Source: Saccharomonospora sp. NB11 (GTDB taxonomy: Bacteria; Actinomycetota; Actinomycetes; Mycobacteriales; Pseudonocardiaceae). Taken from it: a stretch of DNA of 64,000 bases. Below the pieces are notes generated by a model, which saw nothing but the letters and a program-made list of their open reading frames with translations, was not told the DNA's origin and searched no databases. The stretch is from NCBI RefSeq assembly GCF_015910535.1, contig NZ_JACBJG010000011.1, positions 91,555-155,554 of the forward strand, given 5' to 3'. Shown in pieces: positions 54,523-64,000 of this stretch. The position numbers were made by a program, and so were the translations under genes. Position 1 is the stretch's first letter; each line of letters begins with the position of its first letter.

Positions 54523-57500
54523 ATGTCGCGCCGAGCTGAATCGGCGGGCTTCGTGCTGCCAGCCTGTGTGGTTGTGGCACTGAGCGCCTTGTTCATCGCG
54601 TCGTTTCCGTTGGTGAGCCATGCTGCACGCGCCCACCCGGGCCAAGCCACTACGGCTGAACCCGATCCCTTGGGTGAGGCTTCGGAGGCCGCCCGCGCTC
54701 AGGGCGAGCCGGTGGAGGTCGCCGAGTTGACGACCGAAACGACCCAGGTTGTGGCGAATCCCGAGGGGACGTTCACCCTCAAGGAGTCGGTGGTGCCCGA
54801 ACGCGCGCGGCGTGACGGACGTTGGGTGGACACCGACTACGGACTCGTCGTAGGCGAGGACGGTGCGGTTCGGCCCCGAGCGGCGGCCGTCGACGTCGCG
54901 TTCTCCGGCGGCAGTGATCGCATTCTCGCCACCATCGAGCGGGACGGCGCCCGGTTGGCACTCGAGTGGTCGGAGGCACTGCCTGTGCCGGCGATCGAAG
55001 GTGATACGGCGACGTACGAAGAGATCCACCCCCGGGGTCGATCTTCGGGTCCGTGCGACGCCGCGTGGCTTCGGCCACGAATTCGTCGTGAAGACACCGG
55101 AGGCTGCTGGGTCACCGGCTCTGGAACGAATCGATCTCGCGTTGCGCACCGAGAATGTCGATGTCAACTCGGACAGTGTTGGGAACATCCAGGCAGTCGA
55201 CGACGACGGGAACACCGTGTTCCATGCACCGGCGCCGAGTATGTGGGACTCAGCAGGGACACCCGAGGGGACGGGTGCAGCAACGACCTCATCGGAACGC
55301 AAGGAGGCGCCGGTCAAGGCCACTGTCGACGATGGAGTCTTATCCCTCGAACCTGACCAGAGCCTTCTCACCGATCCAGCGGTGACCTATCCCCTCGTCA
55401 TCGATCCCACCTTCAGCTCGGTGACCTCCAGGCAGTCGGCCTGGACATTGGTGCGGCGCTCCCACCCGACGACGTCGTACTGGAACCTCGCGCCACGCGA
55501 TGATGACGAGCGGTACAAGGGTGTGGCGCGAATCGGGCACGCGCCTGAGTGGTCGAGCGCGTACCTGGATCGCTCGTTCTTCCGGTTCTCCACCAGCATG
55601 CTCGACGGCGCACAGATCGAGGAAGCTCACTTTCGGATCTACCAGGTCTGGAAGAACTCGAACACGTGCGACGAAGCGGTTGTCAAGCCGATGTACCTGT
55701 ACCTCACCGGTGACATCAGCACGACCACGACCTGGGATCGCCAACCTGCGTGGCTGCGGAACATCGCCGAGGCGAAGTCCGCGGCGAAGGCAGGCCAGTC
55801 CTGTGGTCCCAACTGGGTGGGGATGGACGCGGAGAGCGCGGTCCAGCAAGCCGCCGACGAGGGCTGGAATTCGGTGACGTTCGGGCTCAAGGCCGGGAAC
55901 AAGGAGGAGAACAGCAACGACCCCGACGGCTGGAAGAGGTTCCACGTCAAGAAGGAGAACGGTGTCAACTTCTACCCACAGCTGACGGTGGAGTTCAATC
56001 GCGCCCCCAACGCCCCCTCCTCGGTGACCACGGACCCGACGCTCACGGAGCCGTGCCGGTGGTGCGACGGAAAGCGCTACTTCGGCTCCGACCGGATCAC
56101 GCTCCAAGCCAAGCTGAGCGACCCGGACGGCGGGCAGTTGACGGCGAAATGGAACATCAAGGCCGAGCCCACCGGCGAGACCATGTCCCGGCAGCAGACA
56201 CTGGCGTCCGGGTCGACGTTCGGCACTCCGCTCGACCTGACGAACCGACACGGGCAGACCATCAGCTGGTCCGTCCACGGCAGCGACGGAGCTCTGTCGG
56301 GTCCAAGTCGATCGGGGCCCACATTCGTGGTCGACCGACAGGCACCGGCCCAGGCACCGACCGTGTCGAGTGTTCTGTACCGGGAGGACAACGCCTGGCA
56401 TGGCGGGGTGGATGTCCCGGGTGAGTTCACCTTCCAAGCAGACGGTGTCGAGGACGTGGACCACTACGTCTACGGCTTCTCCGATCCGCCCACGACGAAG
56501 GTGGACGCTGACAGTCTGGGTGGAGACGCGACCGTTGTGATCACGCCCCCGCGCGACGGGCCGGTCGATCTCTACGTGCAGAGCGTGGACCGTGCGGGGC
56601 TGCGCAGCCCGATGACGACCTACCACTTCTACGTCCGGGCGGGCACCGGACCGGCGTCGCACTGGCCGCTGGACGGCAATGCCGAGGATGGCGCGTTCCT
56701 CGGTGAGCGGGACGGATCGGTGCACGGTGATCCCGTGTGGGGGCCCGGAGCCGTGGGCGCCGCCGCACTGTTGGACGGCGTCGACGACGACATCAGTGCG
56801 GCCAACGCCGTCCGCACCGATGCGAGTTTCTCGGTGGCCACCTGGGTGCGTTTGGACGGTGATCCGGTGGTTCCCGGTGGTTCGACCGCGTTGTCCCAGG
56901 ACGGTGAGCACCGGAGTGGCTTCCTGCTCCAGGCATGGGAGGACGGCCGGTGGCAGTTCGCGTTACCGGGAACGGACGCCTTGGACGACGAAGGCGACGG
57001 CGGTTTCGCCAACTCGGATACTCGGGTCCGTCAAGGAGAGTGGACGCACCTCGTCGGTGTTTACGACGCCATCGAGGGGCAGGTGCTGCTGTACGTGAAC
57101 GGCCAGCTCTCGGGGTCGGATTCGTACGGCGACCACTGGAACGCCGGTGGTGAGTTCCGGATCGGCCGGGCGTACTGGGACGGTGGTCCACTCGGCAACT
57201 GGAAGGGCGCGATCGACGAGGTCGGTGTCTACGACCGGGCGTTGACAGCGGGCGAAGCGCAAACCTTGGCCAGTCGGGGCGACGTGCAGGTCGGACACTG
57301 GAAATTCGACCAGGCGTTCGGAACGACGGTCGTCAACGAGGTCGAAGGTGGTGGTGGTGCCATTCTGAGCGGTGGCGCCTCGCTCGTGTCGGACGGAGCC
57401 GTGAACGGTGCGGTGACGCTCGACGGGGTCGACGACTACGTCGCCACGGACGGTCCGGCTGTGCGGACCGACCACGGTTTCTCCGTCGCCGCGTGGGTGC

Positions 57501-59566
57501 GACTCGATCGCCTCGCGCCTGAGGGCGGGGCGTTCACAGCCGTGAGTCAGGACGATGCGGAGAACAGCGGGTTCCTGCTGCAGCATCGTGAAACGGGCTG
57601 GAGCTTCTCGATCCTCCATCCCGACCAGAGTGGCGAGCTGGCGGGGCGCGCGTACTCCGCACCCGGGACAGCGCAGGCCGGTGTCTGGACACACCTCGTC
57701 GGTGTGTTCGACGCCAAGAACAACGAGGTCTCTCTCTACGTCGACGGTGTCCTCGCGGCTACTGGTGCAGTTACTGCGACGTGGGACGCCACAGGCTCGT
57801 TCGTGATGGGCCGCGCCAGGTGGCAGGGCCAGGACGTGGACTATTGGGACGGCAGCCTCGACGAGGTCCGGGTGTACAGCCGTGTCGTTTCCGCCGCAGA
57901 GATCGAAGGCGTCATCGGCCGTGACGACGTGGTCGAATCGGACTGGCGTTTGGACGGCAACGCGCGGGACGAGTCGGGTGCAGGACACCACGGTTCACTC
58001 GGCGAGTATCCGTCGTGGATTCCCGGCAGGTCCAGCGAGCACAATCCGGGCGATCTCGCGGTCGAGCTCGACGGCAGCACCGAGTACGTCAGTGCGCCCG
58101 TCGCCGTGAGCACCTCCCACAGCTTCTCCGTGTCCACGTGGGTGAAGGTCGACGAACTACCGTCGCAGTGGTCGACCATCGTCAGCCAGAACGGCGAACA
58201 GTCGGCCAGGTTCGACCTGGCGTACGGAGGGGACGGCCGCTTCGCCATCGCGATGTACGACTCCGACACCGCCAACGCCGAAGGCGTGACGGTGTACTCG
58301 CAGCAGGCGGCACAGGCGGGGGTGTGGACGCATCTCGCCGCCGTGTACAACGCGGTCGACGGCCGAGTCCTGCTGTACGTCAACGGGACACTCAACGGCA
58401 CGGGAGACGTCACCGGAGCTTGGAATGCGACGAACGATGTCAGCATCGGTCGCTCGCTACGCGGTGGGACGTGGGCGAACTTCCTCGCCGGGGCGGTCGA
58501 CGACGTGAAGTTGTACAGCCGTCCCCTGCGCGAGGACGAGATTCGCCTTCACGCGGATCGCGACCTCACGCTCGTCCACGAGATGCGGCTCGACGAAAAC
58601 GGCGGGACCACGACCGCCGACTCGATGGGTGGCCGTACCGGCACACTGCACAACGGTGCCCAGTTCGGGGAAGGACGGATCGGCAACGCGATCCATCTCG
58701 ACGGTGTGGACGACCATGTGTCCACCGCGAGAGCCGACCTCCGTTTCGACCGTAGTTTCACTGTGACTGCGTGGGTACGGCTCGACGAGAAGAGTGGTAC
58801 CACGACCGCGGTGAGCCTGGACGGGGATCACACGAGCAAGTTCCGGCTGGGACATGTCCGGGACAGTCAACACCGGCTGGGTTCGTGGATCTTCGAGATG
58901 GCGGAGTCCGACAGCGAGAGCGCGACCATCACCAAGGCGGCGTTGTCGACGCTGGAGACCGAGGTGAACACATGGGTTCATCTCGCGGGCGTCTACGACG
59001 CGGACTCCGGGAAGTTGTGGTTGTACGTCAACGGCCTACGCCTCGGCGACGGAACGCTCCAGAACGCGTGGGACGCGGACGGCGGGCTCCAGATCGGTCG
59101 GGGAAAGTCGGAGGGAATCCCCACGGAATTCTGGCCGGGTGCTGTCGACGACGTTCGCCTGTACACCGGCGGGCTGACCGCGGACCGCATCGAGACGCTG
59201 GTCCGTTCCTACCTGGACACCGAGAACCCGTCCGTACCGCAGTTCCCCGAGGGCAGCGCGGTACGGGCACCGGACTCCGAGCACCCGGATGAGGTGTTCC
59301 TCGTCGTCGGCGGCGCGCGGATCACCGTCCTCGATGAAAACGAGTACCTCGGTACCGGGCGTACCTGGGAGCAGGTCATGCGCGTTCCCCACGCGGCGTT
59401 GATGCTGCTGCCCGACACGATGCGCGACGGCACGCTTGTCACCACGCCGAACTCGAACCAGGTCTGGGTGATCGAGAACGGTCAGCGCAAGCCGAGCGAC
59501 GAGTCCGAGAACGTGCAGGTCATACCCACGCGCACTCTCGAGGAATACCCGATCGCGACCGCATAA
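54523..59566 (+). pseudogene. secreted DNRLRE / LamG-repeat protein with an apparent frameshift
   Basis: Two frames together encode a ~1,680-residue surface protein. Frame 1 (from ATG 54523) gives a signal peptide and the first ~170 residues, ending in the sequence ...TYEEIHP. Homology then continues in the next frame (PGVDLRVRATPRGFGHEFVV) from about 55029-55037, a CCCCCGGGG run; deleting one base there restores a single frame. It follows with a DNRLRE domain (~55400-56010), four LamG/concanavalin-like repeats of ~200 residues (about 56650, 57290, 57940 and 58560 onwards) and a C-terminal (VVGGARITVLDENEY, VIENGQRKP) tail. It lies directly before an RHS-repeat gene, the common pairing in actinobacteria. 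Confidence 0.75.
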
Positions 59567-59620
59567 CCGTTGCCGACGTCTCGCGTTCGCCGCGCTTCAC
59601 ACAGGAATCTGGGAGGAACC

Positions 59621-62600
59621 GTGCGATCACGGTGGAAGAGAATGCGCATGCCGAAAACCCGGCACGGTAGAAAACGGGCGGTAGCCCTTGCCGTGATCAT
59701 GGTTGCCGGCCTCCTGGCCGTGGTGCAGTCGCCTCCCGGTGCACGTGCCGCGGGAGGGCCTTCGGTTCCGTTGCCGTCGACCCCGTCGGTACCTGTCTCC
59801 CCGCTGTCGATGCAGCAGCGGGGAGAGGACGAAGTCCGCAGAGACGCTCTCCACGGTGACCAGCCGGACGGCGGTTCCGGAGGCGATCCCGCGGGCGGCG
59901 GCACCTTTACCGAGACCTCACTGACGCCGTCAGCGACCTGGTCGGTGTCCGCCCAGACCGGCACGTTCACGTGGAGTTATCCGATGCGCGTGCCGCCCGC
60001 ACCCGGTGGGTTGGCGCCGGAGGTGTCGCTGTCGTACTCGTCGGCGGCGGTCGACGGGTTGACGAGTGCCACGAACACCCAGGCCGGTTGGGCAGGTGAC
60101 GGCTGGGCGATGTGGCCGGGATTCGTCGAACGCTCCTACACCAGTTGCGCCACCGACCACCCGGGAGAACCCGAGGACAATCCGGCGGATCTCTGCTGGG
60201 ACAGCGACAACGCGACAGTCTCCATCAACGGTGCGGCCACCCGGTTGGTCAAGGACAGCGACACCGGCACGTGGCGGCCGGAACACGACGACGGCTCCCG
60301 GGTCCAGCGGCTGACCGGTGCGGACAGCCCCGACAACAACGGCGAGTACTGGAAGATCACCACGGTCGACGGCACCCAGTACTTCTACGGGTCCCGCTCC
60401 GGCGCCGACTCCACCTGGACGGTGCCCGTGTTCGGCGACGACTCGGGCGAACCCTGCCACGCCGCGGAGTTCAAAGACTCCTTTTGCGACCAGGCTTACC
60501 GGTGGAACCTCGACAAGGTCGTGGACACGAACGGCAACGTGATCCACTACGAGTACGAGACCGCCACCAACAAGTACGGACGCAACAAGAACGAAGAACC
60601 CACCGAGTACGTCCGGGAAGGCTGGCTGAAACGCATCGACTACGGCCTGCGCGAGGGCGAGAACATCGCCCCGACGGGGCGGGTCGACTTCACCGTGGCT
60701 GATCGGTGTGTGCCCGGCTCGACGTGTACGCGGGAGAAGGAGGAGAACTGGCCGGACGTGCCGTGGCACCTCGAGTGTGACGGCACCACGTGTGAGGACT
60801 ACCAGCAGGCTCCGACGTTCTGGTCGACGAAACGGCTCGCCAAGATCACCACGCAGGTACGTGACGGCGACGGCTACCGTGCGGTGGACTCGTGGACACT
60901 GCGGCACGAGTTCCCCGATCCGGGCGACGGTGAGAAACCCACGCTCTGGTTGGCGGCGGTCCGCCACACCGGGCACGTCGGTGACGACGACATCCAACTC
61001 CCCGAGGTGACGTTCGAGGGCGTCGCCAAGCCGAACCGGGTTCACGGGATCGACGGCCACGCCGCGTTGATCCGGTACCGGATGAACGCGATCGTCTCGG
61101 AGGCCGGTGGTGTCATCTCGATCGACTATGCGGAGCCGGACTGCACCGCGGAGTCGAAGCCGGCCAAACCGGAGACGAATACCCGGCGCTGCTTCCCGGT
61201 GACCTGGTCGGCGCCCTATTCGGCGGAACGAACCGACTACTTCCACAAGTACGTCGTCGCATCGGTGAGCAGCCACGACCGTATCGCCAGTTCGGTGCCA
61301 CAGGTGGTCCGCTATGAGTATCTCGCCGGCGCGGCCTGGCACTACACCACGTCCGAGCTGGTGGATGAGGAGGACAAGACCTGGAACGAGTTTCGCGGGT
61401 TCGAACGGGTTCGTATCCGCCAGGGCAGTGGCGACGACGGACCGGTGACACTGACCGAGGAACGGTACTTCCGCGGCATGGACGGTGACGAGATCCCCGG
61501 CGGGTCCCGGTCCGTGACGGTCGAGGACTCGGAAGGCGGGAAGCACACCGACCACGACTGGCTCGCGGGATCGCTGCTCGAATCGACCACTTACTCCCGA
61601 GACGGTGGCGAGCCGATCACCAAGGTGATCACCGAACCGACGTGGCAGGGGCCGACGGCCACCCGAGGCATGCTGAAGGCCTACCTCGTCGACATCGGAA
61701 CCGAACGCACCTACACGAAGCTCGAGTCAGGCGAGTTCCGTGTCACGCGCAAGCACACCACCTACGACGACAAGGGCATGCCCACCGAGGTCAACGACCT
61801 CGGAGACGTCTCCGATCCGGCCGACGACCTGTGTACCCGCACCAGCTACGTGCGCAACACGCAGAAGTGGCTGTTCTCCCTGCCCTCGCAGGAGGAGACG
61901 GTGTCCGTCGCCTGCTCGGAGGAGGCCGGTTTCCCCGGTGACGCGGTGAGCGGTGTTCGCTACTCCTACGACAACCAGTCGTTCGGTGCCGCGCCGGCTC
62001 AGGGCAACGTGACCACGGTCGCCGAGCTCACCGATGACGGAGGCAAGTCCTACGTCACCGCAACCACCCGCGCCTACGACGCGCACGGCCGGGTGACCGA
62101 GGAGCGTGACGCTCTCGACCGGGCGACCACCACGAGCTACACCCCCGCCGCCGACGGCCCTCTCACGAAGACCGTGGTGACCAACGCCAAGGGGCACGAG
62201 ACCACCACCACATACGAACCGGCGTGGGGCAAGCCGACGAAGGTGGTCGACGCGAACTACAACACGACCGAGGTCGCCTACGACGCGCTGGGGCGCACCG
62301 TGGAGGTGTGGAAGCCCAACCGGGTCCGTCCCGAGGGCGGCAACGCCCGTTACTCGTACAAGATCTCACGAGACGAACCTTCGGTCATCACCACGGACAC
62401 GCTGGGCCCGAACGGCATATACGTCACCAGCAAACAGCTTTACGACGGCTTGCTGCGCGTGCGGCAGGTGCAGCAGCCCGCGTTCGGCGGTGGGCGCCTG
62501 CTCACCGACACCCGTTACGACTCCGCCGGCCGTGCCTACTACCAGACGAAGCCGTACTTCAACGACGCGCCCGTGGACGACACGCTGTGGTCCGCCTCGG

Positions 62601-64000
62601 ACGCGGAGGTTCCCGGCCTGACCACCGTCGAGTACGACGGCGCGGGCAGACCGGTGGCTGAGATCTTCAAGGGCGGCGGGATCGAGAAGTGGCGCACCAT
62701 CACGTCGTACGGCGGTGACCGCGTCCACGTCACCCCACCCGACGGTGGGACGCCGACGACAGCGATCAGCGACGCGCGTGGCCGCATGACCGAGCTGCGG
62801 CAGTACCACGGCGACACGCCGGAAGGTGAGTTCGACAGCACCATCTACCGCTACGACCCGGCCGGGAACCTCACCGGGATCACGGACCCGGGCGGCAACG
62901 CGTGGGAGTTCGACTACGACCTGCGTGGGCGTCAGGTCCGGATGGACGACCCCGACAAGGGGGTCACCACGAAGACCTTCGACGCCGCGGGGCAGCTGGT
63001 CGAGACGACCGACGCGCGGGGCGAGACCCTCGCCATCGACTACGACGTCCTCGGCCGTAAGACGGCGGTGCACGAAGGCTCGCTCGACGGTCCGAAGCGT
63101 GCCGAGTGGGCCTACGACACCGCGGAGTGGGGCATCGGCCGCCTCGCGTCGTCGACGCGGTACGTCGACGGCGAGGCGTACGTGCGCAAAACCTCGATCT
63201 ACGACCCCCTGTATCAGCCGCTCAAGACCCAGATCGTGATCCCGGAATCCGAGGAAGGTCTCGGCGGCACGTACACCACCACGGCGGCTTACAACCCGGA
63301 CGGCAGTCTGGGTGGTATCGGTTATGCCGAGGCCGGCGATCTGTCGGCGGAGCCGTACAGCCTGGTCCATGACGATCTCGGCTTCCTGAGAACGAGCCAC
63401 GGCGGTCTCAGTGGGCAGGGAACCACGGAATACGTCACGGACACGCAGTACACCCGCTATGGCGAGCTTCAGCGGACGCAGTTGGGTGAGCAGGGGCAGC
63501 GGGTGTGGTTGTCGCGGTACTACCACGAGCACACGCGACGGCTGGCGCGCACGATCGTGGATGCCGAGTTGCCGAAGCCGATGCAGTCGGACACGCGTTA
63601 CTCGTACGACCCGGCGGGCAATGTCACCTCGATCGCGGACGTGCCGCTGGACGGGCTCGCCGATGTGCAGTGTTTCCGGTACGACCACCTGCGCCGACTG
63701 ACGGAGGCGTGGACGCCGGCAAGTGACTGTGCCGGGAACCCGACGGTGGAGGCGCTGGGTGGGCCCGCGCCGTACTGGCACTCCTTCACCTACGACGAGG
63801 TGGGCAACCGGATGTCGCAGGTGGAGCACACTTCCGACGGCGACACGGTGCACGAGTACGCCTACCCCGACGGCGGGCATGCCTTGGAGTCGGTGACCAG
63901 CCAGTTCCCGAGCGGCAGCACCACGCTGGAGCAGTTCGACTATGACGAGGCCGGTAACACGGTGCGGCGGATGTCGGTCGACGGCGAGCAGACGTTGGAG
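59621..64000 (+). CDS. secreted RHS/YD-repeat protein, 3' partial
   Basis: The frame from GTG 59621 (GGGAGG upstream) stays open for 1,460 codons to the right edge. A signal peptide (AVIMVAGLLAVVQSPPGARA) is followed by a SpvB/TcdB-like N-terminal domain (SYPMRVPPAPGGLAPEVSLSYSSAAVDG) and many YD repeats (YDxxGRxxxxxxP type), for example YDPAGNVTSIADV and FDYDEAGNTVRR near the end. RHS proteins form a beta-cage shell that holds a C-terminal toxin or other effector. The core-associated domain and any toxin/immunity genes are beyond the window. Probably co-transcribed with the LamG gene 54 bases upstream. Confidence 0.87.
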   Translation, partial: MRSRWKRMRMPKTRHGRKRAVALAVIMVAGLLAVVQSPPGARAAGGPSVPLPSTPSVPVSPLSMQQRGEDEVRRDALHGDQPDGGSGGDPAGGGTFTETSLTPSATWSVSAQTGTFTWSYPMRVPPAPGGLAPEVSLSYSSAAVDGLTSATNTQAGWAGDGWAMWPGFVERSYTSCATDHPGEPEDNPADLCWDSDNATVSINGAATRLVKDSDTGTWRPEHDDGSRVQRLTGADSPDNNGEYWKITTVDGTQYFYGSRSGADSTWTVPVFGDDSGEPCHAAEFKDSFCDQAYRWNLDKVVDTNGNVIHYEYETATNKYGRNKNEEPTEYVREGWLKRIDYGLREGENIAPTGRVDFTVADRCVPGSTCTREKEENWPDVPWHLECDGTTCEDYQQAPTFWSTKRLAKITTQVRDGDGYRAVDSWTLRHEFPDPGDGEKPTLWLAAVRHTGHVGDDDIQLPEVTFEGVAKPNRVHGIDGHAALIRYRMNAIVSEAGGVISIDYAEPDCTAESKPAKPETNTRRCFPVTWSAPYSAERTDYFHKYVVASVSSHDRIASSVPQVVRYEYLAGAAWHYTTSELVDEEDKTWNEFRGFERVRIRQGSGDDGPVTLTEERYFRGMDGDEIPGGSRSVTVEDSEGGKHTDHDWLAGSLLESTTYSRDGGEPITKVITEPTWQGPTATRGMLKAYLVDIGTERTYTKLESGEFRVTRKHTTYDDKGMPTEVNDLGDVSDPADDLCTRTSYVRNTQKWLFSLPSQEETVSVACSEEAGFPGDAVSGVRYSYDNQSFGAAPAQGNVTTVAELTDDGGKSYVTATTRAYDAHGRVTEERDALDRATTTSYTPAADGPLTKTVVTNAKGHETTTTYEPAWGKPTKVVDANYNTTEVAYDALGRTVEVWKPNRVRPEGGNARYSYKISRDEPSVITTDTLGPNGIYVTSKQLYDGLLRVRQVQQPAFGGGRLLTDTRYDSAGRAYYQTKPYFNDAPVDDTLWSASDAEVPGLTTVEYDGAGRPVAEIFKGGGIEKWRTITSYGGDRVHVTPPDGGTPTTAISDARGRMTELRQYHGDTPEGEFDSTIYRYDPAGNLTGITDPGGNAWEFDYDLRGRQVRMDDPDKGVTTKTFDAAGQLVETTDARGETLAIDYDVLGRKTAVHEGSLDGPKRAEWAYDTAEWGIGRLASSTRYVDGEAYVRKTSIYDPLYQPLKTQIVIPESEEGLGGTYTTTAAYNPDGSLGGIGYAEAGDLSAEPYSLVHDDLGFLRTSHGGLSGQGTTEYVTDTQYTRYGELQRTQLGEQGQRVWLSRYYHEHTRRLARTIVDAELPKPMQSDTRYSYDPAGNVTSIADVPLDGLADVQCFRYDHLRRLTEAWTPASDCAGNPTVEALGGPAPYWHSFTYDEVGNRMSQVEHTSDGDTVHEYAYPDGGHALESVTSQFPSGSTTLEQFDYDEAGNTVRRMSVDGEQTLE

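Overview
This is high-GC actinobacterial DNA. Strong third-position G/C bias, frequent GTG starts, an EspG/PPE-type ESX gene set, a FilP-like coiled coil, a Ser/Thr kinase and an oligoribonuclease together point to a Pseudonocardiaceae-type genome (Saccharomonospora, Amycolatopsis or a relative). The genus is inferred from gene content only. The window is almost all chromosomal core or near-core. I see no insertion sequence, integrase, CRISPR array or rRNA operon.

Layout. 0-7 kb: a Cys-rich DUF5685 protein cut by the left edge, a GH25 muramidase, then an EspG / small helical protein / PPE-like trio of type VII (ESX) secretion, a small zinc-ribbon protein, a tRNA-Leu(UAG) with a short variable arm, and a DUF3618 protein. 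7-16 kb: TetR plus a Baeyer-Villiger-type monooxygenase, a BldD-like regulator, an LCP (LytR) cell-wall ligase, a phospholipase A2 fused to a multi-pass acyltransferase-like membrane domain, and a membrane diguanylate cyclase. 16.2-16.45 kb: an intergenic region with three 7-codon micro-ORFs, each behind its own Shine-Dalgarno, encoding (M)SDRDF, (M)SDRDF and (M)TDRDF in three different frames. 17-31 kb: MFS exporters, two SDRs, an acyl-CoA ligase, a HhH-fold protein, a Ser/Thr kinase with a CBM2-like extracellular sensor, TetR/DHA2 exporter, methyltransferase, PspC, a CxxCxxxCC-pentapeptide fusion and a nitronate monooxygenase. 31-37 kb: tRNA-Lys, an L,D-transpeptidase lipoprotein, an acyl-CoA dehydrogenase / 3-hydroxyacyl-CoA dehydrogenase operon, and the remnant of a graspetide (ATP-grasp RiPP) locus (intact PIMT-type methyltransferase, truncated ATP-grasp ligase) against tRNA-His. 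37-54 kb: Orn, an AlkA-like glycosylase, an M50 peptidase, a divergent ProA-like enzyme, a DEAD-box helicase, a USP/adenylate cyclase operon, FilP-like protein, methylmalonyl-CoA epimerase, thiolase, ManA, an ABC-2 exporter pair, MarR, a thiamine-binding protein and a YbbN-like thioredoxin. 54.5-64 kb: a large secreted DNRLRE/LamG protein with an apparent frameshift, followed by an RHS/YD-repeat protein that runs off the right edge.

The genes form several small functional groups: ESX export; cell envelope work (GH25, LCP, L,D-transpeptidase, FilP-like); fatty-acid and short-chain acyl-CoA metabolism (FadD-like, acyl-CoA and hydroxyacyl-CoA dehydrogenases, thiolase, methylmalonyl-CoA epimerase); nucleotide second messengers (GGDEF, class III cyclase, Orn); and a secreted LamG/RHS pair. 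Strong hairpins separate several convergent units. The observation I find newest is the tandem hexapeptide micro-ORF array.
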